DNA of 64,000 nt from Ascarosepion bandense (taxonomy: Eukaryota; Mollusca; Cephalopoda; Sepiida; Sepiidae). The notes below the pieces were generated by a model that ran no database searches, was not told the origin of the DNA, and worked only from the letters and a program-made list of their open reading frames with translations. A program made the translations under genes and the position numbers. This document shows, in pieces, positions 54,935 through 64,000 of this stretch; positions within the stretch are counted from its first letter, which is position 1, and the number at the start of each line of letters is the position of its first letter. Where the stretch lies: NCBI GenBank assembly GCA_037127315.1, contig JBBBDQ010001123.1, positions 643,501-707,500 of the forward strand, in the 5' to 3' direction.

Positions 54935-55860
54935 TGAGGGTCATTCAGTAAATAAGGTGAATTTTTCAGTATAAGGACTTCTACAAGGGTCATTCAATAA
55001 ATAAGGTGAATTTTTCAGTATAAGGACTTCTAATACAGATACAAGCTTACTTTTTTTTAATTTTTCAACGTAGTCTCCCAGCAGTGTCACAAACTTTTCC
55101 CATCTGTGCACAAGTTTCCGTATTCTGTTAACATAAAAATCTTTGGACTGATACCTCAGCCAATTGCTCACAGCACTTTTGACTTCATCGTCACTTTCAA
55201 ACTTTGTGCCTCTCGTGAATGCTTTAAAGGGACCAAACAGGTGAAAGTCTGAAGGGGCAAGGTCTGGGCTGTAAGGGGGATGAGGGAGCAATTCCCAGCC
55301 CAGCTCATTGATGGTCTGCACCATTTCGGCTGCTGTGTGAGGCCTTGCGTTGTCTTGACACAAGCTGACTCTATGTGACTGATGACCCCAGCGTTTATTC
55401 TTTATGTCCTTGTAATATCACCAACTGTCACCCTGCTCTCAGACTGAATGAGGTCATTGACTGATTCGATCACCTCAGGTGACCTCACTTCTGTAGGCCT
55501 CCCAGGCCTGCCTTCATCCTCAGCACTGCTTCATCCTTCTTTAAACAATTTAGCCCACTTGTAGACATTTTTTGGCTGAAACATGTGGCACCATACACAG
55601 TTGACATTCTCCTATGAATTTCAACTGGTTTGCACCCTTCAGCAACCAAAAACTTGATAACTGACCTCTGTTCAATCCTGGAGCATGCTTCTTGATCGGC
55701 CATCTTTGTTAATCTCCAAAACTCTCAAAGTTTTTTTTTCAATGTGCAAAAAAAATTAAATCCCTTTGAAAAAGAAGTAAAGAAAAAAAAAAAGTAAGTT
55801 TTTATCTGTATTAGAAGTCCTTGTACCGAAAAACTCACCTTATTTATTGAATGACCCTCG
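54935..55860 (-). mobile_element. Mariner element, internally deleted, left end duplicated
   Basis: TIRs 'tgagggtcattcagtaaata' (left) and 'tatttattgaatgaccctcg' (right) are flanked by TA (54933-54934 and 55861-55862). On the minus strand, the transposase N-terminus at 55703-55485 has an HTH region and then, after a frameshift, 'GRPTEVRSPEVIESVNDL'. The C-terminus at 55363-54941 has 'CQDNARPHTAAEM' and 'HPPYSPDLAPSDFHLFGPFK', with the D...D34D residues. Between them several hundred bases are deleted, removing the first catalytic aspartate. The left TIR occurs twice (54935 and 54984), each copy preceded by TA. Confidence 0.88.
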
Positions 55861-55867
55861 TACCTTC

Positions 55868-55990
55868 ATCTTTGTTGTTTTAATATATACTGGCTGACAC
55901 ATTCAGGTGTTGCTTAATCATCAAAATAATGGACACTGAAAGCCACAATGTCAGTTTATAAAAAATGATAGAATACTTTGAAATACTTGA
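55868..55990 (-). repeat. Inverted partner of 53210-53365
   Basis: Begins 'cttcatctttgttgttttaa' and contains 'aaaataatggacactgaaag' + 'ccacaatgtcag'. It starts six bases after the mariner's right TA. Confidence 0.6.
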
Positions 55991-56040
55991 TGTTACACAA
56001 AAAACTGCAGGGATACTGATTAAAACATAGCTACATCAGC

Positions 56041-56490
56041 ATTTCCTGGCTTCTGCTCTAATGAACTTAAATCACTGGTGCCTCTGCCACATGAGTTTAC
56101 CCGTGCAACTGGGTCTCACCATTCACAGTTAGATCAACGAAATGCAGCCGACTATTTTACTCCAGCAGCTTCTTTTCTCACACTTCCCGCTTGTGGAACT
56201 TGCTTCCACATTCTTGCTTTCCTGACAGCTACAACCTCCAGGAATTTAAATGCAATGTCAATACCCCATCTCGTAACCACTTGACACCTGTATATCTTTT
56301 CCTTTCTCTCTACTTTTGCAGCTGTCATCACACCTGTATTCTCATCCTTCTCTTGCTCCCTTCTCTGACACCCCTATAGCTGGTTTGTCCTTCTCTTTAA
56401 CCTCTTCCTATCTAATCTTTTTCCTCTTAAGTTGCTCCCTGTGCATTGGTGGCATTACTGCCTTGCTTGGGGTGAAAAGAGTAAAAAAAA
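56041..56490 (+). pseudogene. Jockey/CR1-like LINE, 3' end
   Basis: Broken frames follow the C-terminal tail of the 36.8 kb copy ('cttctgctctaatgaactta', 'cacttcccgcttgtggaact', 'gacagctacaacctccagga'), then the 3' UTR ('gtatatcttttcctttctct') and terminal motif 'ggcattactgccttgcttgg'. 5'-truncated with an A-rich end. Confidence 0.75.
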
Positions 56491-56499
56491 ATATATATC

Positions 56500-56700
56500 A
56501 CATTCAATTTTGTTCTGGCAATGCTCGCGACGACACCAGTGCTAAGCCGTATTGGCCTCGGTCTTTCCCTTGGACAACAACGGTGGTGTGGAGAAGGGAA
56601 ATGTGCTGCATCGGCAACTGTCAATGTCTCATAAAAAAAAAACCTTCTCAGGTACCCTGAAGAGGGCATAACCCTTCTTTTTTTTTTTTCAAGCAGAGAT
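56500..56700 (+). repeat. GC-richer retroposon tail module
   Basis: The block 'tctggcaatgctcgcgacga', 'tcccttggacaacaacggtg', 'gtgtggagaaggg' and 'catcggcaactg' stands out against its AT-rich surroundings and lies between A-runs. From memory it resembles a tail module shared by retroposons in other animals ('cttggacaac.tcggtggcgt'). No frame. Confidence 0.4.
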
Positions 56701-56702
56701 CC

Positions 56703-56704
<2 letters not shown>

Positions 56705-56738
<34 letters not shown>
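56705..56738. repeat. Poly-A tract, about 33 bp
   Basis: Longest homopolymer in the window, probably the A-tail of the preceding retroposon block. Confidence 0.9.
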
Positions 56739-56739
<1 letters not shown>

Positions 56740-56975
56740 GAACTTATCACCCTGTCCCCTCTACATGAATTTGCTCAAACTTTAATAAGCATCTTCAGAG
56801 ATTTTTTAAAGATGAATGATTTAAAAAAACTTTTCAAAAAATATTTTTAAAATCTTTTAAAAATCCACAGAGGCAGTAGGTTGATTGAGGTTTGATTTCA
56901 TTAGTCAGATACATATCATGTGTAAGAAAGCAATGGATGAATATTTTAAATGTAGAGGATTTGTAATTGTTTCTT

Positions 56976-57082
56976 TTTATCCCCTATTATTATCTCTATT
57001 TTCTGCCTATTATCCCCTATTATTATCTATACTTTTCTCAATATTATCCCCTATTATTATCTATACTTTTCTCAATATTATT
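56976..57082. repeat. Minisatellite, about 31-bp unit x 3
   Basis: The unit 'tatcccctattattatctat' + 'acttttctcaat' appears three times, the last two nearly identical. Confidence 0.85.
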
Positions 57083-57127
57083 ACATATTATACTTGCTTA
57101 TTATTATTATCACTAGCTTCATTATTA

Positions 57128-57263
57128 CAGTGTAACCCTGATATAAGAGAGTTGCCGGGACAGGATAGAAGTTCTCTTATATCCGGGTTTTGTCTATTTT
57201 ATATACATTACCACTGGCTGTAATTTGGGACCAGAAGATCTCTCTTATATCCGGGTTATACTG
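57128..57263. mobile_element. Small TIR element (136 bp), pogo/Tigger-like ends
   Basis: Ends 'cagtgtaaccctgatataag' + 'agag' and 'ctctcttatatccgggttat' + 'actg' are inverted with about two mismatches in 24. An internal 'ttctcttatatccgggttt' repeats the end. CAGT...ACTG ends with a 'gatataag' motif resemble pogo/Tigger-type MITEs. The expected TA duplication is not clean. Confidence 0.6.
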
Positions 57264-57559
57264 ATTATTTTTATTAAATACTATTATATATTATTGTATG
57301 TTATATATATTGCTTAACTGCAATATTGTAATGATTTAATATGGTATTTTATATTTATATATTATTTATATTACTTAATTATGATATAGTAATAATTTTA
57401 AATATTTAGTATTTTAATACATATTATTCCATTGAAAGATTCTGTTGACAACTTATTTTAAAAATTATTTTATTTATAAAAAGTTTATGTAATATTTGCA
57501 TACAATATTTTGTTAGAATTTGAAACAGAAGTATATTTTGTTTTGCAATCCAGACTCAA

Positions 57560-57745
57560 TAACATATACATTCATATATGATTCTCTCATTTTATTTAAA
57601 ATAGCAAATTGTTCCATCGCTTGACATATTTAAAGTTTATTACACATTCTATGTTTATTGATTGATAAACGTGCACATTCATACATGATTTCTCTCATGT
57701 TATTGTAAAAAAGAAAATCGTTTGATTGCTTGACACATTATTGTA
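57560..57745. repeat. Diverged tandem duplication, about 108-bp period
   Basis: 'cattcatatatgattctctc' ... 'ccatcgcttgacatatt' is followed about 108 bp later by 'cattcatacatgatttctct' ... 'tgattgcttgacacatt'. Confidence 0.6.
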
Positions 57746-58074
57746 TACATTATTTCACTACAATTTTGAACAGAAATGTTGTCATTCACGCATACTAACA
57801 TTACCGATATATAAACACACTTAATTTTCACATACATATATAATAAACATTTAGTGTTTTTTATTACACGCAACATACACACTTGAACAGACATAAGTTT
57901 TTCCTCTACATTTAAAATATTCATTCATTGCTTCATTACACATAAATGTATCTGACCAATGAAATCAAACCTCAACCAACATACTGTCTCCGTGGATGTT
58001 TTTCTTTTTTAATTTTTAAAATGTTTTTAATCATTTGTCTTTAAAAAATCTTTGAAGAAGCTTGTTAAAATGAA

Positions 58075-58148
58075 ACATGTTAGATTAAAGACACTTTTTT
58101 CCTACCTGTTCTTTATTTATTCTATTCATCTTGTCAGATTTTGATCCA
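58075..58148 (-). pseudogene. Mariner 3'-end fragment joined to element X
   Basis: On the minus strand, 'gagttgaatatatggatc' 'aaaatctgacaagatgaata' and 'aacaggtaggaaaaaagtgt' match 63177-63245, where the same sequence is the last codons and 3' UTR of a mariner relic. It then enters X at the same point. The mariner part stops at a (TA)n run (58159-58178). Confidence 0.65.
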
Positions 58149-59633
58149 TATATTCAACTCATATATATATATATATATACATGCTATCATTGATAATTTA
58201 AATGATGCATGATTTACAAGACCATTTCTTTGGTGTAACTTATCCCAATCCTCTTGACTTATGGCTGGAACTTTCTAAGAGTCAGTCTCTCATTGATAAT
58301 ACCAGTTCATCAAGTACCATATAATATTTGGATAATTTTATTTTGCCAACTCACAGATAGAAATATTGTATACTTCCCAAACTATAGAAAATGGCACACA
58401 CTGAAAGGTTTAACCGAGAAAGGATCATTTAACTTTAAAAAGTAGTTTTATGACTACCAGATACAATATTTTCAAATGGAAGAAAATTCATATAGGATTT
58501 TTTTCATTAATTATTGAGTTGTCAAACATGGGTGTTCTTAGTGGTACCTGGTGTAAGTATAGATATTTACCCAGACATTTAAAATAAAAAAATAATGACG
58601 CCTATGGAGAAATCAGAGAAACATAACTGAAGGTTTTATTTCCTAACAAGAGTACATGTTAATAAAGTGTAAAAATATGTTACATACCTTCCCTCTTACC
58701 CTGAAAAGGAAAGCTAGATGTTATCAAAGTCTTTACCCAGAAGTCCAGCACATCATGTTGCAAGTGACTGTACATTTAACAATGTATTAGGAAAGCAGTT
58801 TTCTCTTCACAGTGTCTACCCCAAAACTGTTCTCTGTAAAAATTGGGCTTCACTGATCAGCTTTTTATGGTCATATAACCAGCTAAGTGCAGTGCATAAA
58901 ATTTGAAGAAGAGGAAAGAAACTTAAGACATTTTTTTTCATTTCTAAGTTGCATTTGTATTAATTGCTGATATTAATTCTCTTTTTCTAAAAGTGTTATG
59001 CTTCATTGTATGGACAGTGGTAAATACAGGAGATTATACAAGTGATAATATTCTAAAGATACAATGCATATATTCACAAGGAGATCCTTGTGCTATGCCA
59101 GCCTCTGGTTAATGAAAGCACTCCCCAAAAAGTTGATGTTAGAATGGATCAATATTCAAATATCTGGAATGAAGAGTTATAATTTTTGGTCAAACTATTA
59201 CCTTTTTTTTATTTTTTTTTTTTATCACATTTTGGTCATTGCATCTTCTGGTTTTCTTCATGTGTTAGTCAATCCAGGTAATAATCCAGGTAATAAATAC
59301 CATATAGCTGTGCTATTCAGTGTCAAATGAAAGTTCTAATAACTGTGTTAAAAGTCTGTTTGGTCACCAGACTCTCTTGCTACCTTATGTGGCTTCTTTT
59401 TTTTTTTCTTTTCTTTTTTTTTTTTCTCTTGGTCATCAAAAACCAACTGTTAGTGCAAAAATTTCCTGACAAAGGGCAGACTCTGGACCAGAGCTAAAGA
59501 CAGTCAAGTGTTACTCACTTTTCAAACTGCTTGGGATGATTAAAAATAACAACCCCTACTCATTTCTATTCTATAAAAAATAATAGATTTGAAATTGGTT
59601 TCTTTTATGAAAATATCCATTTTTCTTTTTAAA
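58149..59633. other. AT-rich sequence, no gene seen
   Basis: Starts with a (TA)n microsatellite (58159-58178). Long T tracts lie near 59198-59225 and 59397-59428. Near 59275-59300 'aatccaggtaat' is duplicated. No recognised domain. Confidence 0.4.
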
Positions 59634-60260
59634 TCATTTCACCCCAAGCAAGTCAGTATCACCATTGATGTGCAGGGGGCTACATAAAAGGGTTAAAGTT
59701 TTAGACAGGAGGAGAGTGAAGACAAAAACAAACCAGCTACAAGGGCTGAAAAAGAAAGAGCAAGAAAAGGCTGTGAACACAGGAGTGAAGACAATTACGA
59801 AGGTAGAGAGAAAGGAAAAGAACAAGATACACAGGGTAATGTGGAAAGGGCTGGAGTTGAGTGGATAAAAGATGGAAACTATCTTTGCATTTAAATTCCT
59901 GGAAGTTGTAGCCATCAGGAAAGCAATTATATGGAAGGAAGTTCCATAGGTGGGAAGCGTAAGAAAAGAAACTGCTGGAATAGAATTGTCACCTGCATTT
60001 GGTTAATCTAACTGTAAAAGGGTGGGGCTTTATTGCCAGTCTGGTTGCCCAAGTAAATTCTTGTGGAGAGGGCACCAGTGACCTAAGTTCATCAAAGCAG
60101 AAGCCATGAAAATATTTATAGAAGAGACAGAGGGATGCCACATTCCACTAATGAGAAAGTGGCTGGAGTTGAGCAGCCAGATTGGGACCAATTACATTAC
60201 AGGTTCTCCTTTGGAGCCTGTCAAGAACACTGAGACAAACAGCAGGGGCGCATGACATTG
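59634..60260 (-). pseudogene. Jockey/CR1-like LINE, 3' half copy
   Basis: On the minus strand it starts near the post-RT block ('gttctcctttggagcctgtc' is the inverted LLDRLQRR region) and continues through the C-terminus and 3' UTR to the terminal motif (inverted 'caagcaagtcagtatcacca'). Frames are broken throughout. Confidence 0.75.
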
Positions 60261-60300
60261 TTTTTTTTTTTTTATTTCCTTATGCATTACTCTTCTCAAT

Positions 60301-60890
60301 TCATTGAACCACTTGACTTAAGCTACTTTCTTCTTCTTTGTGATGCACCCTTTCAGGATGTAAGCAATCAAGAAATCCCACTTGACCCTGTCTCTTGACA
60401 CTCTTCATATTTTTGATATCTCTCTCAAACCCCCCTCTACCATCCACCTGCTCAAGCCTATCAAGTAGGTTTAAAGCTGCTTTCCTCTGTCTTCCTTTCC
60501 CTCTATCCTTCCTGGGAGTATTAGGTTCTCCAAGCTCTCCTTCCTCATTATATGTTCCAGAAACCTCAGCTGTGCCAAATGTAAGTTTCCTTTTTGTTTC
60601 TATCCTCTCCAAAACGTTGTCATTGCATACATGTTCAATCCCTGGTATCATCTGCATCCTTCTGCAGAACCACATTTCTGTTGCTTCGAGTCTCTCCTTC
60701 ATCTTTGAGGAGATTGTCCAGTATTTTCTACCATAAAGGAGGACAGATATCACATAACAGTCCAGTACTTTTTTCTTTGTTTGCAACAAAATTTTCCAGT
60801 CTCTCAAAACTCCGCTTAGCTTTAGAAATGAATCCTTGACAATGCTGACATATCTTTGAATATCAGTGTCGAACTTTCTATATTCTGTGA
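60301..60890 (-). pseudogene. RTE-clade LINE, C-terminal end
   Basis: Minus-strand frames read 'FDTDIQRYVSIVKDSFLKLS', 'QTKKKVLDCYVISVLLYGRK' 'YWTISSKMKERLEATEMWFC' and 'RRMQMIPG'. After a frameshift in the 'KRKLTFGTAE' region, the original product continues in another frame ('LRFLEHIMRKESLENLILPG'), while the open frame itself runs on out of phase. It is the best-preserved RTE tail here, in the opposite orientation to those at 6.4 and 7.0 kb. RT core absent. Confidence 0.78.
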
Positions 60891-62140
60891 ATGCTTAGTT
60901 GTTGTTTAAATTTCTGTAACTTTAATAAATCTATTTTCACACTGTCAGGTCATTTTTTTTTTTTTTTTCAGAATTTACAATGAACACTAAAACTTATGTA
61001 TTTACATTAAGGAATTTTAATTTGATGGGAAATCAAGAGAAAATTAATGAAATAATGTGTTTTTATTGATTTATATTATATATCTCCTGTTTCCATAATT
61101 TTTAGTTGAACTTTTAATATGCTTTTGCAAAAATATTAGCAAGTAACCAAAGTTTATGTTTGCATAAGTTGTGATTCAATCATTTAAATTTAATTATAAC
61201 TGCATATGTGGATGTTTCACTGCTAGAAAAATGACTAACAAACAAGTCTAACAGAATATTAAAACCATGTAGAGATTTATTCAGACTGTTCCATTAATTT
61301 GACCTTGTCCAATCTGAGTAAAGACATTCACCCAAAATAAAAGATAGTGCTAAAAGGATTTGGAGCCAACCAAGAAGGGATTTTAAAATATTCTGGGATT
61401 TTGGGCTTTGTGTCAGATTTTTGGACATGAGTCAATATGTTTTTTTTGTGTGTGTGTGTGCATTGTATCAAAACATTCTTTTTTTTATTTTTGTGTCTAA
61501 TGTTTTTGTTTTTTTTTTTGCTTGTTATTTTTTGCTTTTGTTTTTTAACATTTTTTATTTTTCTGGATCATTAAAAAATACAAACACACTATTTTGAACT
61601 CAAAAAAAAATATCTTGACATGTATTTTACATTCTGAAAATGTTTTGATTTTTTGTTAACCAGAAATTCTCAAACAAAAGGTATTTGGTTCCAATTATAC
61701 ATACACACACATATAAAATGCACACACAGTATATATACATAGAGAGAAAAAGAGAGAAAGTCTTAAATGTAAAGACAATAATTCCAGCCTGGAAAAGAAA
61801 TATATATGTGTATGTGTGTCCAATTCAGGATTTGACAATTTATAGAATAGATATTCCAAAATAAATCAAGGGAGACTACTATGTAATTAGCCAAACTCCA
61901 ACAACATTTAAAAATTGATTGACTAATCCTTAATTCTCTAAAGTCAAATTTGTCATATTTTTGGAACAGATATATATTTAGAAGTTTTTATTTTGCTTTT
62001 TCTATTAATGTTTTTAAATGTTCACGATGGAAGGTAAAATATAGAAAAATGATAGATTTAATTTGTCAAATACATTTTGTGAAAAAAAATATATATCATT
62101 ATTTGATGAATTAATTTTCTAAGCTAGCTTAGATGTGACA
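60891..62140. other. AT-rich sequence, no gene seen
   Basis: Poly-T tracts, a short (TG)n near 61447-61460 and (CA)-rich patches near 61700-61730. No recurrent repeat or coding motif recognised. Confidence 0.4.
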
Positions 62141-62149
62141 ATTTATATT

Positions 62150-63190
62150 AAGGTTGTTCAGAAAACAATGCCTGATTTTAGAATAAACTTTTTAATTGTG
62201 TTCTAATATGTTATAATAGTTGCAAAAAAAAAACATCTTACTTATTCCTAATGATTAAAGTGTCATCTTAATTTTATATCAAATCTCTTCTTGAACATGT
62301 AAAAAGAAATGCAGTTGGTTTTTTTGCAGGCTTGGTCGTAATACTTCTATAAGGTCTGGCAACATTAACAGAGCATGAGGGTGAAAGATCCAATTGTGTT
62401 TGAATAGTATGGGGCTGTTTTCTAAAATTCCACTAGGGATACGAGACTTGAAAATCAAGGTAGTAGAGAACGTTCATTAGCAATTGACAATCAACATCTA
62501 AAAACGCTAGCTGAACAAAATCCATGTCAAAGTGTCTGAGAAATGTCTCGGATAATGAGCATCAGTATTTCAACAATATCAGACCTTCTTGACAATGTGA
62601 AAAAATTTGGTAAATAGGTTCCACATGACCTCAGTGAAAGCCAAAGTGTTCACCATCCTGCATCTGCAAAATTTGAATGATCCATTTCTTGCTTGAATAG
62701 TGACCAGGTCTTTTATGATAATCATGAATGACCCATACAATTTTCAAAACCGATATTGAAATAACAGATGATTATGGTAACTGTCTGCAATTAATGACAT
62801 CCATTACTGCTTTTTAATATTCTACAAGGGTGTCACTACTGAAATTTATTGCCAGCAACTGAATGAAACACACATTCAGTTAAACAAAATATGACCAGCA
62901 ATCATTAATTCACAAGTTTCAATTCTGCTTCATGACAATGTATGGTCATGTGTTGTCAGAATGATATAGAAACTCACTGACTTTGAATATAATAGTTTGC
63001 CACATCCACCGCATACCCCTGATCTCTTAACCACTGACTGCCTTGATAATTTTTTCAACCAAAAGACATTCTGTTGCAAATATGCAGAATCTTCATACAA
63101 AGATTTCTTGACTTATCTTGGAATAAAAGTCCATTCTAAAATCAGACATTATTTTGCAAAGAACGGAATATATATAAGTTGAATAGATGG
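62150..63190 (+). pseudogene. Mariner transposase, nearly full-length relic
   Basis: The start 'ggttgttcagaaaacaatgc' resembles a mariner terminal repeat. Broken frames show 'LAIDNQHLKTLAEQNPCQSV', 'MSRIMSISISTISDLL', 'KKFGK', 'VPHDLSESQ', 'VFYDNHE' (decayed first catalytic region), 'ILLHDNVWSCV' (second) and 'PHPPHTPDLLTTDCLDNFFN' (third; the usual aspartate position reads T-D). The frame at 62997-63182 is the C-terminus, ending 'YFAKNGIYIS'. At least eight stops or frameshifts; inactive. Element X follows about 50 bp after the stop. Confidence 0.78.
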
Positions 63191-63241
63191 ATTGAAATCT
63201 GACAAAATGAATAAAATAAGTGAAGAACAAGAAGGAAAAAA

Positions 63242-63640
63242 GTGTCTTTAATCTAATGTTTCATTTTAATAAGCTTCTTCAAAGGTTTTTTTAAAGATGA
63301 ATGATTTAAAAATTTAACATTACTGACATAAACATACTTAATTCATTTATAGTTTAAATATGAATGCCACATGCATACATAATTATATTTAGAATAAACA
63401 TCTATTGCTTTTATTACACATGGCACACACAGATAAACAGACATAAGTTTGTTATTTTTCTACATTTGAAAAAGATTATTGCTTTATTACATGTGACATT
63501 GACCAATAAAATCAAACCTCAAGGAACATACTGTTTCTTCAGATTTTTTAAAAATTTAAAAAAACATTTTTAAATCATTTGTCTTTAAAAAATCTCTGAA
63601 GAAGCTTATTAGAAGTGAAACATGTTTAATCTAACATGTT
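63242..63640. mobile_element. Element X, 400-bp copy
   Basis: Left end 'gtgtctttaatctaatgttt' 'cattttaataagcttcttca' and right end 'tctgaagaagcttattagaa' 'gtgaaacatgtttaatctaa' are inverted. Interior parts ('acataagtttgttatttttc', 'caataaaatcaaacctcaag') match the right side of the 1.3-kb copy, so this one has lost the middle. Confidence 0.72.
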
Positions 63641-63725
63641 TCACTTTAACAAGCTTTTTGAGAAATTTTTTAATGACAAATGATTTAAAATTGTTTTCTT
63701 TTTTAAATTTAACATTATATATATA
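63626..63725 (+). repeat. Element X, adjoining left-end fragment
   Basis: 'tttaatctaacatgtttcac' 'tttaacaagctttttgagaa' begins a second X left end that overlaps the right end of the previous copy, producing a hairpin centred at about 63634. It breaks off at a (TA)-rich tract. Confidence 0.65.
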
Positions 63726-63902
63726 AATATATATAATTAAATACACAACAGTCTTTACTATAATAGAGTGGATATATATGCATATATATTGTTTACTACT
63801 TGATGACTTAATTATTGCAAATATTAAAAATAAAAACACACTGTTAAAGAACAAACAATGATCTTTATTACAATAGAGAAGATTATATATTGTATTATTA
63901 AC

Positions 63903-63904
<2 letters not shown>

Positions 63905-63935
<31 letters not shown>
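63905..63935. repeat. (TA)n microsatellite
   Basis: TA run directly before the next mariner fragment. Confidence 0.9.
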
Positions 63936-63939
<4 letters not shown>

Positions 63940-63952
63940 TACAATAACATGT

Positions 63953-64000
63953 GCGTGCTGTATTTGCAAAATTTGAATGGTCCATTTCTTGATTGAATAG
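63953..64000 (+). pseudogene. Second mariner fragment, cut by the window edge
   Basis: The last bases ('tatttgcaaaatttgaatgg' 'tccatttcttgattgaatag') match 62660-62704 of the mariner at 62150-63190, with about five differences. The rest lies outside the window. Confidence 0.6.

Larger units (their letters stand above)
56770..58078. mobile_element. Long-TIR element X, 1.3 kb copy
   Basis: About 150 bp at the left (56772-56925: 'ttaataagcatcttcagaga', 'aatgatttaaaaa', 'tgaggtttgatttcattagt', 'atgaatattttaaatgtaga') is repeated inverted at the right (about 57905-58078). The right arm is more complete ('gtgtctttaatctaacatgt' on the minus strand). The interior holds a minisatellite (56976-57082), a small TIR element (57128-57263) and a diverged tandem duplication (57560-57745). 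No transposase frame. The same ends define a 400-bp copy at 63242-63640. Confidence 0.7.

Noticed and set aside
1..64000. CRISPR arrays, operons, phage or bacterial defence genes
   Set aside because: No regularly spaced repeats of that kind and no prokaryotic gene organisation; the sequence is eukaryotic and repeat-dominated.

Overview
The window looks like a gene-poor, AT-rich stretch of an animal nuclear genome. It is built almost entirely of old transposable-element relics, simple (TA)n/(TG)n microsatellites and fold-back repeats. The mix suggests a lophotrochozoan mollusc, most likely a cephalopod: many tRNA-headed SINEs, a composite 5S-rRNA/tRNA SINE, RTE, Jockey/CR1-like and I-like LINEs, Penelope-like (PLE) fragments, and several mariner/Tc1 lineages. 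That assignment is inference; no host gene fixes it. I found no operon, CRISPR, phage or bacterial signal and no convincing intact host gene.

Layout. 1-10 kb: a PLE-linked repeat, a decayed DUF4817-type Tc1/mariner transposase, a deleted Jockey/CR1-like LINE and two RTE LINE ends. 10-19 kb: two solo LTRs of one family, each with its own 4-bp target duplication (10726-11442 and 17895-18574), two diverged relatives, a PLE reverse-transcriptase relic, a 5S+tRNA SINE and a mariner relic. 19-24 kb: a cluster of tRNA SINEs in both orientations and an RNase H-bearing LINE. 24-33 kb: mostly low-repeat AT-rich DNA, a nested hAT/MITE pair, three short exon-like segments on the plus strand that are phase-compatible, and inverted PLE 3' ends. 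33-48 kb: two very large palindromes (about 870 and 606 bp), the best-preserved LINE (36.8-38.0 kb), a PLE RT/endonuclease relic, a Tc1-like MITE and a solo LTR with an AGTAG duplication. 48-64 kb: a long TA/TG microsatellite, inverted SINEs, a Tc1/mariner relic, an internally deleted mariner with a duplicated left end, LINE ends, and a mariner relic whose 3' end is fused to a long-TIR repeat (called X here) at two loci.

The elements do not work together as a pathway; all coding relics carry stops, frameshifts or truncations. The points most worth following are the exon-like segments (24.7-31.6 kb), the long palindromes (possible double-stranded RNA if transcribed), the composite 5S/tRNA SINE family, the hairpin-starting solo LTRs and the mariner-X composite. 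Family names rest on reading motifs by eye; no database search was possible. Repeat boundaries are accurate to roughly 10-30 bp unless a target duplication fixes them.
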